A stretch of DNA of 64,000 nt from Sanyastnella coralliicola (GTDB lineage Bacteria > Bacteroidota > Bacteroidia > Flavobacteriales_D > Sanyastnellaceae), in the NCBI RefSeq assembly GCF_030845195.1, contig NZ_CP132543.1, forward strand, positions 1,877,501 through 1,941,500. The letters run 5' to 3'. The position numbers and the translations under genes were made by a program. Below, piece by piece: positions 5,959 through 20,900 of this stretch. A model generated the notes under the pieces. It was given only the letters and a program-made list of their open reading frames with translations, was not told the origin of the DNA and made no database searches. Positions within the stretch are counted from its first letter, which is position 1; every line of letters begins with the position of its first letter.

Positions 5959-8900
5959 TTACTTCTGCTGAGTAATGATCATTCTGTGGTGGTAAACCTT
6001 ATCGTCTACTGTCATCATGATCACGTAAGAACCAGCTTCCCATTCGAATGCTGAGAACTCCAACTGGTACAGACGACGTGCGTCAGCTGTTCCTTTGAAG
6101 ACTGGCATTACTTCGCGACCTGCCATATCGTAAACGCATGCTGCAACTTCTGCATCGCGTGGTACGCTGAACTCCACTGTGAAGCGATCATCAGTAGGGT
6201 TCGGGTAAGTCACTAGGCTAACAAGCTCTGGAGTGTCAACTGTCACGGTAATTACCTGAACTCCTTCAGTTACGTTGTTACAGTTGTCAATCGCAGTCCA
6301 AGTACGGATGATTTCGTAAGGACAGAACTCACTTGTTTGAACTTCTGTGAATTCGATCGTTACATCCTCAGAACAGTTGTCAGTTGCAAAGATGTCATCT
6401 GCTACTGCTGGTACTTCATCCTCACAGTCGATTTCAACATCAGCAGGAACGTTGAATAGTTCAGGTGCTGTTGTATCAACTACTTGTAGAAGCTGAGTTG
6501 TTGTTACTGTGTTACCACAGTCATCCATCGCCTGGTAAGTACGCTGTAGTGTTCCGATACAACCTCCAGAGAAGATCAACTCTTCAATGATGGTTACCTC
6601 TACTGAAGCGTCACAGTTATCAGAAGCTGTGATGATGTAGTCATCAACCTGATCACATTCGATTGAGATGAATACTTCGAACTCATCGAATTCAGGAGCT
6701 ACTTCGTCAATTACTGTTACAAGCTGAGTAGTTGTTGCTTCGTTTCCACAATCATCAGTTGCAGTCCAAGTACGTAGGATAGTGTAAGGACAACCTTCAC
6801 CGATCACTTCGTCGAATGTGATCTCTACGTTGTCATCACAGTTATCAGTTGCAGTCAATGATGGAGCAATAGTTACTTCATCACAGTTTACAGTGATATC
6901 CTCTGGCATGCTATCGAATACTGGTGGAGTGAAGTCGCTCACAGTGATTGTCTGTGTCGCTGTCGCTTCGTTTCCACATTCGTCAGTTGCTGTGTACGTA
7001 CGTACGATCTGGTAACCACAATCAAGTGTTTCCGTTACTTCAGCTGAAGTAACCACTGGCATTGGATCACAGTTGTCTTCAACTTCAACGTCTCCTGGTG
7101 CAGGAACATCCTCACCACACTCGATCGTTACGTCAGCAGGCACACCAGTGATCACCGGTGCTTCTGTATCCGTAACCGTAATTACTTGTACGTGGATCGC
7201 AGCGTTTCCACAATCATCAGTCACTGTGTAAGTACGTGTGATGATGTATCCACAATCAGCGTCTTCGTTCTCTTCAGCTACGTCTACTGTCAACATGTTG
7301 TCACAGTTATCAGTTGCTTCGATTGTTCCAACACCTGGTACTTCGTCACACTGTACTGTAGCATCCTCAGGAGCGGATACGATTACCGGAGCAGTCGTGT
7401 CTACAACAGAGATTACTTGAGACTCGCTAGTTGTGTTGTCACACTCATCGTGTACAGTCCATGTACGGATGATCAAGTAACCACACTCTTGGTCGATTGT
7501 CTCCTCGATGAACGATACCGTCAAGTCTTCAGTACAGTTGTCAGTCGCAGTTACTACTGCTACCTCTGGAATATCATCACATTCCGCGATAGCGTCTGCA
7601 GGAACACCCACAAGCACTGGAGCAGTTGTATCAACTACAGTGATCTCTTGCGTTGCAGAAGCAGTGTTTCCACACTCGTCTTCTGTAGACCATGTGCGGT
7701 AGATTAGGTAACCACACTCAAGATCTTCAATCACTTCTACGAACGTTACCATCAAGTTGTCAGCACAGTTATCTGTTGCTGAAACTGTAGGAACTCCTGG
7801 TACAGCGTCACACTCTACTGTTTCGTCAGCCGGTGCACCTACCAACACTGGATCAGTGTTGTCAACTACAGAAAGTGTCTGAGTGTATGAATCTGCGTTA
7901 CCACAATCGTCCATTACTGTCCAAGTACGTTCGATAGTGTAAGGACATCCATCGCTGATTACTTCTTCGCTGAACATTACTTCAAGCGTTTCATCACAGT
8001 TGTCAGTTGCAGTCACAACAGCTGGTGCAGGAATGTCATCACATTCAACAGTCATATCAGCTGGCGTTCCTTCAAGAACTGGAGCAGTTGTATCAACCAC
8101 CGTGATTGTCTGAGAAACAACCGTGCTGTTTCCACAATCATCAGTTGCAGTCCAAGAACGCTCGATCAAGTATCCACAGTCTAGCTGAACGATTCCTGAG
8201 ATTGCAGTGATATCCAATTCGTCGTCACAGTTATCAGAGAAGATTGGCATTCCTGCTGGCTCTTCTTCGTCACACTCGATCGTTACATCTGCAGGAGCAA
8301 ATTCTACTACTGGGTTTGTCGTATCGATTGCAGTGATTGTCTGAGACTCAGTTACACTGTTTCCACAAGCATCTGTTGCAGTCCACATACGTGTTACCAT
8401 GAATCCACAATCAAGGTCTGTGAAGTTCTCGTTGTATGTCACTGTCACGTCCATGTCACAGTTATCAGTTGCTGTTACTTCAGCTGGCGCTGGAATATCA
8501 GTACACTCGTAATCTGCATCAGCAGGAACTCCAGAAAGAACTGGTGCTGTGTTATCAGAGATTTCGATGTTCTGAACAACGCTTACTTCGTTACCACAAT
8601 CATCCATGGCAACCCAAGTGCGAACGATCGTGAAGCTGTTTGCACAGTCTCCAGGAACGATAGCCTCGTTGAATCCAACCTCTAGGTCTTCATCACAGTT
8701 GTCTTCGAATGTTGGTGCTTCGAATGGTACTTCTTCATCACACTCAAGAGCTAGTGAAGCTGGCTGAGTAAGGATTGATGGTGAAGTTGTATCTGTAACA
8801 GTCAATGTCTGTGAAGCTGAAGCTTCATTTCCACAGTTGTCTTCTACTGTCCAAGTACGAACGATCATGTATCCACAATCTCCGTTTGCAACTACTTCGT

Positions 8901-11900
8901 CAGTGAATACTACCATGAGGTCATCATCACAGTTATCAGAAGCTGTTACTACTGGAGCTGCTGGAATATCATCACACTCTACAGTCGCATCAGCAGGAAC
9001 TCCTTCAAGAACTGGAGCTACTGTATCTACTACTGTCAATGTTTGTGATGCAGAAACCATGTTTCCACAATCGTCAGTTGCTGTCCATGTGCGAACGATA
9101 GTGTAAGGACACTCACCCGCGTTGATTACTTCTTCGAAGTTGATCGCTACGTCCATGTCACAGTTATCAGTCGCTGTTACCACGGCAGCAGCAGGGATAT
9201 CTGAACATTCAACGTCCATATCTGCAGGAACACCTGCAAGAACTGGATCAACTGTATCTACTACGAAGATGCTCTGTGAAGTAGAAACTGCGTTTCCACA
9301 ATCATCAGTTGCAGTCCAAGTACGGATCAACTGGTAACCACAAGCGAGGTCTTCAGTCATTTCAGTCATTTCAACTGAAAGCTCATCGTCACATGCGTCT
9401 TCGAATGTTGGCATTCCAGTTGGAAGTGCTTCATCACATTCGATGGTTTCATCAGCAGGAGTTGTCAATACAACTGGTGCTTCCGTATCAACCACTGTGA
9501 TCACTTGAGATTCTGTAGCGTAGTTCCAGCAGTTATCTTCAACTGTCCATGTACGTACGATCAAGTAACCACATGTTTGAGGAACGATGCTTTCATCGAA
9601 TGTTACTGTCATCTCACCGTCGTAGCAGTTATCTACTGCAGTTACAACTGGTGCGTCTGGAATATCAGTACACTCAACAGTCACGTCAGCAGGAACACCT
9701 ACTAGATCTGGAGCTGTTGTATCAACAACAGTTACGATCTGCGTGAAGCTTGCTTCGTTTCCACAAAGGTCAGTTGCAGTCCATGTGCGCTCGATAGTGT
9801 ATCCACAAGGCTCAGCACCATCCATTACTGGATCACCAGGGATGATGACTTCGTCGTAAGTGATCACTGGAGTTTCGTCACAGTTATCAGCTACTTCGAT
9901 CGCGTCATTGTCTGGTCCTGGTACCATGTCACACTCTACTTCGAAATCAGCAGGTGTGCTTGTGAATTCAGGTGCTGTTGTATCGTTGATAGTGATCGTC
10001 TGTGAATCACTTACCATGTTACCACAGTTATCAGTCGCTGTCCAAGTACGGATGATCGTCAATGGACAAGACTCACCAATCACCTCTTCTGTCATGATCA
10101 CTGGTACGTTCTCATCACAGTTATCGATTGCTGTTACCATGTCAGCAGATGGTGCATCACCACACTCACCGTTGAAGTCTGCAGGAACACCAACAAGAAC
10201 TGGTGCCTCTTCATCAATTACAGTGATTGTCTGCGTCATGATCGACTGGTTACCACAAGCGTCAGTTGCAGTCCAAGTACGAATCAAGTTGTAAGGACAT
10301 CCACCTGTGATTGTCTCCGTCATTTCAACTACTGGTGCGTCGTCACAGTTATCTGTAGCAGTCACCATAGCTGGTTCAGGGATATCAGTACACTCAACAG
10401 TCACGTCAGCTGGCACACCTTCCATTACTGGAGCAGTTGTGTCAATCACAGTGATTGTCTGAGAAACTGTAGTTGAGTTACCACAATCATCAGTCGCTGT
10501 CCATGAACGCTCGATAGTGTAGCCACAATCAGTTACGTTGTTGATTCCTGAGATCGCTGTGATTTCCAATTCGTCATCACAGTTATCAGAGAACATTGGC
10601 ATATCTGTTGGCTCATCTTCGTCACACTCGATTGTTACGTCTTGTGGAGCGAAGTCAACCATTGGATCAACTGTATCTACAACATCAATTGTCTGAGTGT
10701 AGCTTGTTGTGTTTCCACAAGCATCAGTTGCAGTCCAAGTACGCTCGATCAATTGACCACATGGTAGATCGAAGATGTCTTCGTTGTAGATCACTGCTGG
10801 TTCGTCACAGTTATCAGTTGCAGTTACAACTGCTGCTGCTGGAATCTCAGTACACTCAACAGTCATGTTCTCAGGAGTTCCCTCAAGAACTGGTGCTGTC
10901 GTGTCAACGAAGTTGATAGTCAACGTACGAACTGCTGTGTTTCCACATTCGTCCATCGCTGTCCATGTGTAGATGTCTGTGCTCTCCTGTGGACAGTCAC
11001 CAGGGATTGTCTCAGTTGATAGCGTGATCTCTACATCTTCATCACAGTTATCTGTCGCTGTTGGAGGAACGATCGTTGGTGATACGTTACACTCTACAGT
11101 CAATTCTTCGTCGTCGCCGCTCAATACCGGTGCTACCGTATCCTCGATAGTGATCACCTGTACACAGCTTGTTGAGTTACCACATGGGTCAGTCGCTGTC
11201 CATGTACGCTCGAATGTGTAAGGACAATCTCCTGTCGTTGGTCCGTCAACGTAAGTGATTACCGGAGTTGAACAGTCATCAGTTGCTGTTGCCTCTCCTG
11301 TGTTCATTGGGTCTGTTGACTCAGTACACTCGATAGTCACGTCTGCTGGACACTCGATCATTGGTGCTGCGAAGTCGTTGATCGTGATGATCTGAACACA
11401 GCTTGATGAGTTACCACATGCGTCAGTCGCTGTCCAAGTACGTTCGAATGTCGCTGGACAATCGTCAGTTGCTGGTCCGTCTGCGTAAGTAACCTCGAAT
11501 GATGAACAGTTGTCAGTTACTACAGGCTCTCCTGCGAACTCAGGATCGCTTGATCCGTTGTCACAGTTCACTACGTAGTCTGCTGGACACTCGATCTCTG
11601 GAGCCGTCTCATCGAACACGTTCAATGTCTGTGACTCAGAGTAAGTGTTTCCACATGCGTCAACCGCTGTCCAAGTGCGAACGATGTCGTATCCACAATC
11701 GTGGTATACTGTCTCAGCAGTCAATGATACTACTGGGTTATCATCACAGTTGTCTTGAGCTACTACGATCGCATCCGGTACATCAGCGTCACAGTCGATT
11801 GACTGGTCTGCAGGTACTCCAATGAGGATCGGTGCTGTTGTATCGATGAAGTTGATAGTCAACGTACGAACTGCTGTGTTTCCACATTCATCCATCGCTG

Positions 11901-14900
11901 TCCATGTGTAGATGTCTGTGCTTTCCTGTGGACAGTCTCCTGGGATTGTCTCAGTTGATAGCGTGATCTCTACGTCTTCATCACAGTTATCTGTTGCTGT
12001 TGGAGGTACGATCGTTGGTGATACGTTACACTCTACAGTCAATTCTTCGTCGTCTCCGCTCAATACTGGTGCTACCGTATCCTCGATAGTGATCACCTGT
12101 ACACAGCTTGTTGAGTTACCACATGGGTCAGTCGCTGTCCATGTACGCTCGAATGTGTAAGGACAATCTCCTGTCGTTGGTCCGTCAACGTATGTGATTA
12201 CCGGAGTTGAACAGTCATCAGTTGCTGTTGCCTCTCCTGTGTTCATTGGGTCTGTTGACTCAGTACACTCGATAGTCACGTCTGCTGGACACTCGATCAT
12301 TGGTGCTGCGAAGTCGTTGATCGTGATGATCTGAACACAGCTTGATGAGTTACCACATGCGTCAGTCGCTGTCCATGTACGTTCGAATGTCGCTGGACAA
12401 TCGTCTGTTGCTGGTCCGTCTGCGTAAGTAACCTCGAATGATGAACAGTTGTCAGTTACTACAGGCTCTCCTGCGAACTCAGGATCACTTGATCCGTTGT
12501 CACAGTTCACTACGTAGTCTGCTGGACACTCGATCTCTGGAGCCGTCTCATCGAACACGTTCAATGTCTGTGACTCAGAGTAAGTGTTTCCACATGCGTC
12601 AACCGCTGTCCAAGTGCGAACGATGTCGTATCCACAATCGTGGTATACTGTCTCAGCAGTCAATGATACTACTGGGTTATCGTCACAGTTGTCTTGTGCT
12701 ACTACAATCGCATCCGGTACATCAGCGTCACAGTCGATTGACTGGTCTGCAGGTACTCCGATCAGGATCGGTGCTGTTGTATCGATGAAGTTGATAGTCA
12801 ACGTACGAACTGCTGTGTTTCCACATTCGTCCATCGCTGTCCATGTGTAGATGTCTGTGCTTTCCTGTGGACAGTCTCCTGGGATTGTCTCAGTTGATAG
12901 CGTGATCTCTACGTCTTCATCACAGTTATCTGTTGCTGTTGGAGGTACGATCGTTGGTGATACGTTACACTCTACAGTCAGTTCTTCGTCTTCTCCGCTC
13001 AATACCGGTGCTACCGTATCCTCGATAGTGATCACCTGTACACAGCTTGTTGAGTTACCACATGGGTCAGTCGCTGTCCATGTACGCTCGAATGTGTAAG
13101 GACAATCTCCTGTCGTTGGTCCGTCAACGTAAGTGATTACCGGAGTTGAACAGTCATCAGTTGCTGTCGCCTCTCCTGTGTTCATTGGGTCTGTTGACTC
13201 AGTACACTCGATAGTCACGTCTGCTGGACACTCGATCATTGGTGCTGCGAAGTCGTTGATCGTGATGATCTGAACACAGCTTGATGCGTTACCACATGCG
13301 TCAGTCGCTGTCCATGTACGTTCGAATGTCGCTGGACAATCGTCAGTTGCTGGTCCGTCTTCGTAAGTAACCTCGAATGATGAACAGTTGTCAGTTACTA
13401 CAGGCTCTCCTGCGAACTCAGGATCGCTTGATCCGTTGTCACAGTTCACTACGTAGTCTGCTGGACACTCGATCTCTGGAGCCGTCTCATCGAACACGTT
13501 CAATGTCTGTGACTCAGAGTAAGTATTTCCACATGCGTCAACCGCTGTCCAAGTGCGAACGATGTCGTATCCACAATCGTGGTATACTGTCTCAGCAGTC
13601 AATGATACTACTGGGTTATCATCACAGTTGTCTTGAGCTACTACGATCGCATCCGGTACATCAGCGTCACAGTCGATTGACTGGTCTGCAGGTACTCCAA
13701 TGAGGATCGGTGCTGTTGTATCGATGAAGTTGATAGTCAACGTACGAACTGCTGTGTTTCCACATTCGTCCATCGCTGTCCATGTGTAGATGTCTGTGCT
13801 TTCCTGTGGACAGTCTCCTGGGATTGTCTCAGTTGATAGCGTGATCTCTACGTCTTCATCACAGTTATCTGTTGCTGTTGGAGGTACGATCGTTGGTGAT
13901 ACGTTACACTCTACAGTCAATTCTTCGTCGTCTCCGCTCAATACTGGTGCTACCGTATCCTCGATAGTGATCACCTGTACACAGCTTGTTGAGTTACCAC
14001 ATGGGTCAGTCGCTGTCCATGTACGCTCGAATGTGTAAGGACAATCTCCTGTCGTTGGTCCGTCAACGTATGTGATTACCGGAGTTGAACAGTCATCAGT
14101 TGCTGTCGCCTCTCCTGTGTTCATTGGGTCTGTTGACTCAGTACACTCGATAGTCACGTCTGCTGGACACTCGATCATTGGTGCTGCGAAGTCGTTGATC
14201 GTGATGATCTGAACACAGCTTGATGAGTTACCACATGCGTCAGTCGCTGTCCATGTACGTTCGAATGTCGCTGGACAATCGTCTGTTGCTGGTCCGTCTG
14301 CGTATGTAACCTCGAATGATGAACAGTTGTCAGTTACTACAGGCTCTCCTGCGAACTCAGGATCACTTGATCCGTTGTCACAGTTCACTACGTAGTCTGC
14401 TGGACACTCGATCTCTGGAGCTGTTACATCAACAACATCCAATGTTTGTGACTCAGAGTAAGTGTTTCCACACTCATCCATTGCAGTCCAAGTACGAACG
14501 ATCTGGTAACCACAATCATGGTAAACCGTCTCAGCAGTCAATGATACTACTGGTTCATCGTCACAGTTGTCTTGAGCTACTACGATAGCATCAGGAACCT
14601 CATCCGTACAATCGATCGTTGCATCTGCAGGAACACCGATTAGGATTGGAGCAGTTTCGTCAACCACAGTGATAGATGATACTACTGATGTTTGGTTTCC
14701 ACAATCATCAGTTGCAGTACATGTCTGGTAGAAGATGACGTTACAACCATCTTCTTCCATTGAAGTCGTCACTGTTACTTCGATGTTCTCATCACAGTTG
14801 TCAGTGAATGTCATGTATACTTCAGGAAGTTCTTCATCACAGCTGATTGTGATGTGGAACCCTTCTCCGTCAGCTACAGGTGCTACTGTATCTTCAATTG

Positions 14901-17900
14901 TGATTACCTGGGTTCCGCTTACTGTGTTTCCACATGCGTCAACTGCAGTCCAAACACGCTCGAATGTGTAAGGACAATCACCAGTGATTGGTCCGTCTTC
15001 GTATGAAACCATTGGAACTGAACAATCGTCAGCTGCAGTAGCCTCACCTGTGTTTAAAGGATCTGTAGATTCAGTACACTCAACCGTTACATCTGCAGGT
15101 ACTTCCAATGTTGGAGCTGCAAAGTCGTTGATCGTGATTAGCTGTACGTAAGAAACCGCGTTACCACAGTTGTCAGTTGCTGTCCAAGTACGCTCGAATG
15201 TCGCTGGACATACATCTGGAGCTACTGTGTCTTCGAATGTGATCACTAGGTTGTCATCACAGTTGTCAGTCGCCGTTGGCTCACCTGCGAATTCAGGATC
15301 GCTTGATCCGTTATCACAGTTTACAGTGTAATCTGCAGGAGTTGAAGTGAATTCTGGAGCAGTTGTATCAACTACAGTGATCACTTGGTTAACAGTTGTG
15401 CTGTTACCACAATCGTCAGTTGCTGTCCATGAACGCTGGATTTCGTATCCACAATCCAACTGTACGATTCCAGAGATCGCTGAGATATCTAGATCATCAT
15501 CACAGTTGTCAGCGAATACTGGCATATCCGTTGGCTCGTCTTCGTCACACTCAATCGTTACATCCGCTGGAGCAGAAACAACTTCTGGTGCTGTTGTATC
15601 AAGAACAGTGATGGTTACTGTTGCTTCTGCCATGTTTCCACAGTCGTCAGTAGCAGAACAGTACTTCACGTACTCGTATCCACAATCTAGTTCGTTGATC
15701 CAGTTGTTTACCGAGATCGTTAGTTCGCTATCGCAGTTGTCAACGTATGTTACGTTGATCTCTGGGATATCCTGATCACACTCGATTGTTTGATCCGGAG
15801 TCTGGAACGTAATTACTGGCGCCTGATCATCAATTACTGTGATGATCTGAGTTGTTGAAACTGCGTTATCACAATCGTCAACTGCTACCCATGAACGCTC
15901 AATGATGTATCCACAATCTTGGTCAACGATAACATCCTCCATTTCAATGTGGAGGTTGTCGTCACAATTGTCAGTGAACTCAGCGTCTTCTGTTGGAAGC
16001 GCTTCGTCACATGTAACTGTTACGTCAGCCGGAGTAGATACTACTTCAGGAGCTGTTGTATCAGTTACTGTCAAGATCTGAGTTGCTGTGTTTTCGTTTC
16101 CACAGTTATCAACTGCAGTCCAAACACGCTCGATCTCGTATGAACAGTCATCAATCAAGTTGATGTGATCTGCCACAGTTACTACTGGTGCGTCATCACA
16201 GTTGTCAGTTGCAGTCACTGCTGCAGGACCAGGGATATCATCACACTCAACTGTTGCATCGGCAGGAACACCGTTGAACATTGGAGCAGTTGTATCAACT
16301 ACTGTGATCACCTGGTTAACAATTGTGCTGTTACCACAATCATCAGTTGCTGTCCATGAACGCTGGATTTCATATCCACAATCCAACTGAACGATTCCAG
16401 AGATCGCTGAGATATCTAGATCATCATCACAGTTGTCAGCGAATACTGGCATATCTGTTGGCTCGTCTTCGTCACACTCGATGGTTACGTCGGCTGGAGC
16501 TGAAACAACTTCTGGTGCCGTTGTATCGAGAACCGTGATCGTTACAGTAGCCTCTGCTGTGTTTCCACAGTCATCAGTAGCTGTGCAGTACTTCACGTAT
16601 TCGTATCCACAATCTAGTTCGTTGATCCAGTTGTCAACTGACACTGTCAAGTCACTGTCACAGTTATCTACGAATGTTACGTTGATTTCAGGGATATCCT
16701 GATCACACTCAATTGTTTGATCTGGAGTCTGAGAAGTAATAACTGGAGCTTCAGTATCTACTACTGTAATTGTCTGAGATGCCGAAACAGAGTTTCCACA
16801 ATCGTCAGTTGCCGTCCAAGTGCGGATGATTTCTGAACCACAATCAAGATCGTTGATTGTTTCGTCCATCATTACTGCAACATCCGTATCACAGTTGTCA
16901 GTCGCAGTTACGTTGGCGTCTGCTGGATCTTCGTCACAGTTGATTGTCATATCTGCAGGTATACCTTCTAGTACTGGTGCTGTTTCATCAAGAACAACAA
17001 CATCGTAAGAAGCTACGCTTGTGTTTCCACAGTCATCAGTTGCAGTGTAAGTGAATGTAATCGTGTAGTTACATCCTGCTCCGTTGATTGTTTCTTCAAC
17101 TGAAACATCTACATCATCATCACAGTTGTCAGTTGCTGTTACGTCCACTGGAGCGAAGGAATCATCACAAAGACCTATTTGATCTGCAGGTACTCCAACA
17201 AGAACTGGAGCAGTTGTGTCTTCTACAGTGATTACCTGTGAAGCTGAAGCCATCTGGCCACAAGCATCAGTTACTGTCCAAGTACGTGTGATTGTGTAAG
17301 GACAAGTTGCTCCTGAAATGTCTTCGTCAAGCTCAACGCTTACGATTTCAGAACAGAAGTCGAATCCTGTTACATCTGCAGGTGCAGGGATGTCATCACA
17401 TTCAACCGTTACGTCTGCAGGTACACCTTCTACTACTGGGTTAGCGTCATCAATTGAAGTGATACGCTGAGAAGCAGAAGTTGTGTTACCACAGTTATCA
17501 GTTGCTGTCCAAGTGTAGATTGTTACACCTAGTTCAGGACAAGTTGCGTCTTCGTATGTAGTCTCAAGTGTTACTACTACGTTGTCGTCACAGTTGTCAG
17601 TTGCAGTTACGTTCGCTGCAGGAATCGCAATGTCACAAGACACTGTTTCGTCTGCAGGTACTCCTTCTAGTACCGGTGCCGTTGTATCAACTACAGTAAT
17701 CGTCTGTGAAACTGAAGTCGCTTGACCACAATCGTTTGTTGCTGTCCACGTGCGGATCAACTCGTAACCACAGTCGAGGTCGTTCTGAGTTTCGTTGAAT
17801 TCAACATTCAAGTTTCCGTCACAAGCGTCAGCGAAGATTGGCTCATCTGTAGGAAGTGCTTCATCACACTCAACAGTAACTGCGTCAGCTACACCTTCTT

Positions 17901-20900
17901 CTACTGTTGGTGTAGAGAAACATCCTTCTTCGATTGTTTCGTCTGGAAGGTCAACTTCACATTCGTCGTTACCCCAACGTACAGCTAGATCGTACGTTCC
18001 AGGAGCAAGTCCAGTAATAGTGAATGATCCTGTGTTGTCAAGAACGTTGTATTCCGCTGGCCAAGTAGCACCACCATCGATAGAGAACTCGATGTTTGTA
18101 CGCGCTGGGTTGTCAACGAAAGTGAATGTGATTGTACCGTTATTATCAACACAATCAACGTCAGTTGAAGATACAGTCACTTCAGGAAGCTCATCGAATG
18201 TGATGTGAACGTCATCCATTGCCACACATCCTGCACAGTCAGTAACTGTAACTGTGTAGTCACCTGCTTCTGATACCGTGATTGTTTGAGTTGTCTCACC
18301 TGTTGACCATTCGTATGTCAATTCTTGTGATGGAATCTCACATGGAGTCAATGAAGCGAACCACTCAGTACATCCACCGAATGTTCCTGCTGTCCATGAT
18401 CCTAGTCCGTACTCACCTGGGTTGAATCCAGCTCCGTCAGCAAGAATGAAGTGCTTCTCAGAAACTTTCTCTTCGATCGTGAATACCTCGTCTCCTACGG
18501 TAATCGTTCCGAGGAAAGAAGTGTAGTAGATCTCAGGTCCAGAGATTCCGTTCAAGTAACATGATGCGTTCCAAGTGTTTCCATCATCTTCTTTATCGTA
18601 AAGTGTTACGTCAACAATTCCGATGTCACCGTTTTCCGTGTTAACGATAGATCCTTTAATCGTAGCCGTACCATCAGCGAATTCAGTCAACTTCAATTCA
18701 CCGTTGATTGCCCAAACAGTGTGAGAACCTTGACATCCTTCAGCACGCTGCCAGATCACACCTGTTCCTGGAGTATTGATACAGTTCCCTTCAGAAACTG
18801 CATTACCCATTGTGTAACAGTTGATGATCTCAATACACTCTGACTCGTTGCTTACTTCAGCAGTCAATGTTGTCTCTTCTCCTTCACATGGGTTCGTGTC
18901 ACCAGTGATATCTACTTCGAGGATACAATCTGCTTGACAGTAATCAGGAGCTACGTTCCACACCTGGTCGTAACAACCTTCTACTGTGTACTGCTCGTCA
19001 AAGAGGTTTGGCTGCCAGTTATCAGCAACGATTCGCCACATAGCACCTAGGTGCGTAGTTACGATGATGCTTTCTCCTGGAGCAAGTTCTTCTACGAATT
19101 GATCACCACCTGGTAGCCACTCGTATAGATCTACGATACAGATTCCAAGGTTCTTGATCTCAAGTTCGATTTCGTCGTTGTCATTGATGTGAACGTCGTC
19201 ACCATCAGTGATACAGTCTCCGTCACCCCACTTAGTTACGATGTCGTAATCTCCTTCACCAAGACCAGTGAATGTGTATGAACCAGAGTTATCAGGTACG
19301 TTCACGAATGAGTTACCACCATCGATAGACAATTGAATGTGTGTACGACAAGCGCTGTCTTCGAAAGAAAGAGTAATCGTTCCTTCGTTCTGTGAACAGT
19401 TATCATCAGTGCTAGTAGCAGTAACTGTCGGAAGATCATCAATGATTGTGATTGTCTGAACATAAGTAGCAGTGTTTCCACAATCATCAGTTGCAACGAA
19501 TGTACGTTCGATGTAGTAGTTACAATCAGCTCCGATGATCTCGTCGCTCTGCGTTACTGTTACGTCATCATCACAATTGTCAATCGCAGAAGCGCTAGAT
19601 GCAGCTACCGTTTCTGAACAGCTGAATTCAGCATCTTCAGGAACGCTTGTAAATACAGGAGCCTCTTCGTCAACGATTGTTATTGTCTGCTCGCAAGAGT
19701 ATGTCTCACCAGCGTACTCACCAGAGAATGTACGAGTGATAACCTCAGGACAAGAACCTGTTGAACTATCGCTGTATGACCAATCGATGTCTACTTCAGA
19801 AGGTGTGCTACATCCAGAAGACTGTCCGTAAACGCGAACGTTGTCAATTCCCCAACCACCCATTGTAAAGTAGTTAGATCCTTCTCCGTAAGCCTTGAAG
19901 CGAACTTCGAACGACTGTCCTGCTGCACCAGCAATTTCGTAAGTGTCATCGTAGTTTACAGTTGAACCGTAAACGTTCTGGTAAGTGTTAAGTGTTTGCC
20001 ACTCTCCACCGTTCACGCGGTACTGAACCGCAAGGTATCCAGGTACATCTTCACCACCGTAAAGATCCTGTTGCATACAGAAGCTTAGGTAAACGTCATC
20101 CGTACAACATGCGTCGTACACTGGTGACTTAAGCTTCGTGTTGTAATCAGTGTGGAAGTTTGTGAAATCGATAAATACGTTTGGAATGTCACCACAAGCT
20201 GGGTCACATCCAGTACCTACCTGCCATCCTGTTCCGAATGACCAACCGTCAGTTGCTCCACCCCATCCTTGGAATTCGAAGTCAAACTCACCGGCTTCAC
20301 GATCGCAATCACCTACACCGTTACAAACAAGTGTCGGGTAACCAGTGTAAGCTGGATCGATGCTTGACTCACAGTCTAGAGTTAGATCGTCTACACATTC
20401 GATTTCACAGTTCTGAGCTTCACAGTTCAAGTTCGCGTTGATGTCTCCGTGACCTGAAGCCGTTCCAGAGTATTCGAACCAGATTGAGAATCCGTACTCG
20501 TCGTTCTTACAGTTAGCTCCATTCGAACCAAGCTGTAGACCGAAGTTCATATCTGTACGATCCGCAAGGAATAGGTATTCAGTTTCTAGATCATCACGTC
20601 CAGTAAGAACGCTTGGACGAGAAGTGTCGATCATGTAGTAAGTCCACTCTTCTGCATCAGCTTCAGTTGCATCACCACATAGCTTCGCTTCTTTGCCCAT
20701 GGCAGTCCACTCGCTGTAGTTCGACTTGTTGCTGAAGTACATTACTACATCGAAGATTTGGCTTGAGTCACTGATGCGGTACATTGAACCAGTCAACTTC
20801 GCCGTTCCATCTGCGTACTCGATCCACTGTAGTCCGTCTTCAGTTGAAGTCCAGTCCTGACCGAAGTCATTCGCGAACCAGAAGTGACGCTGTCCAGGAC

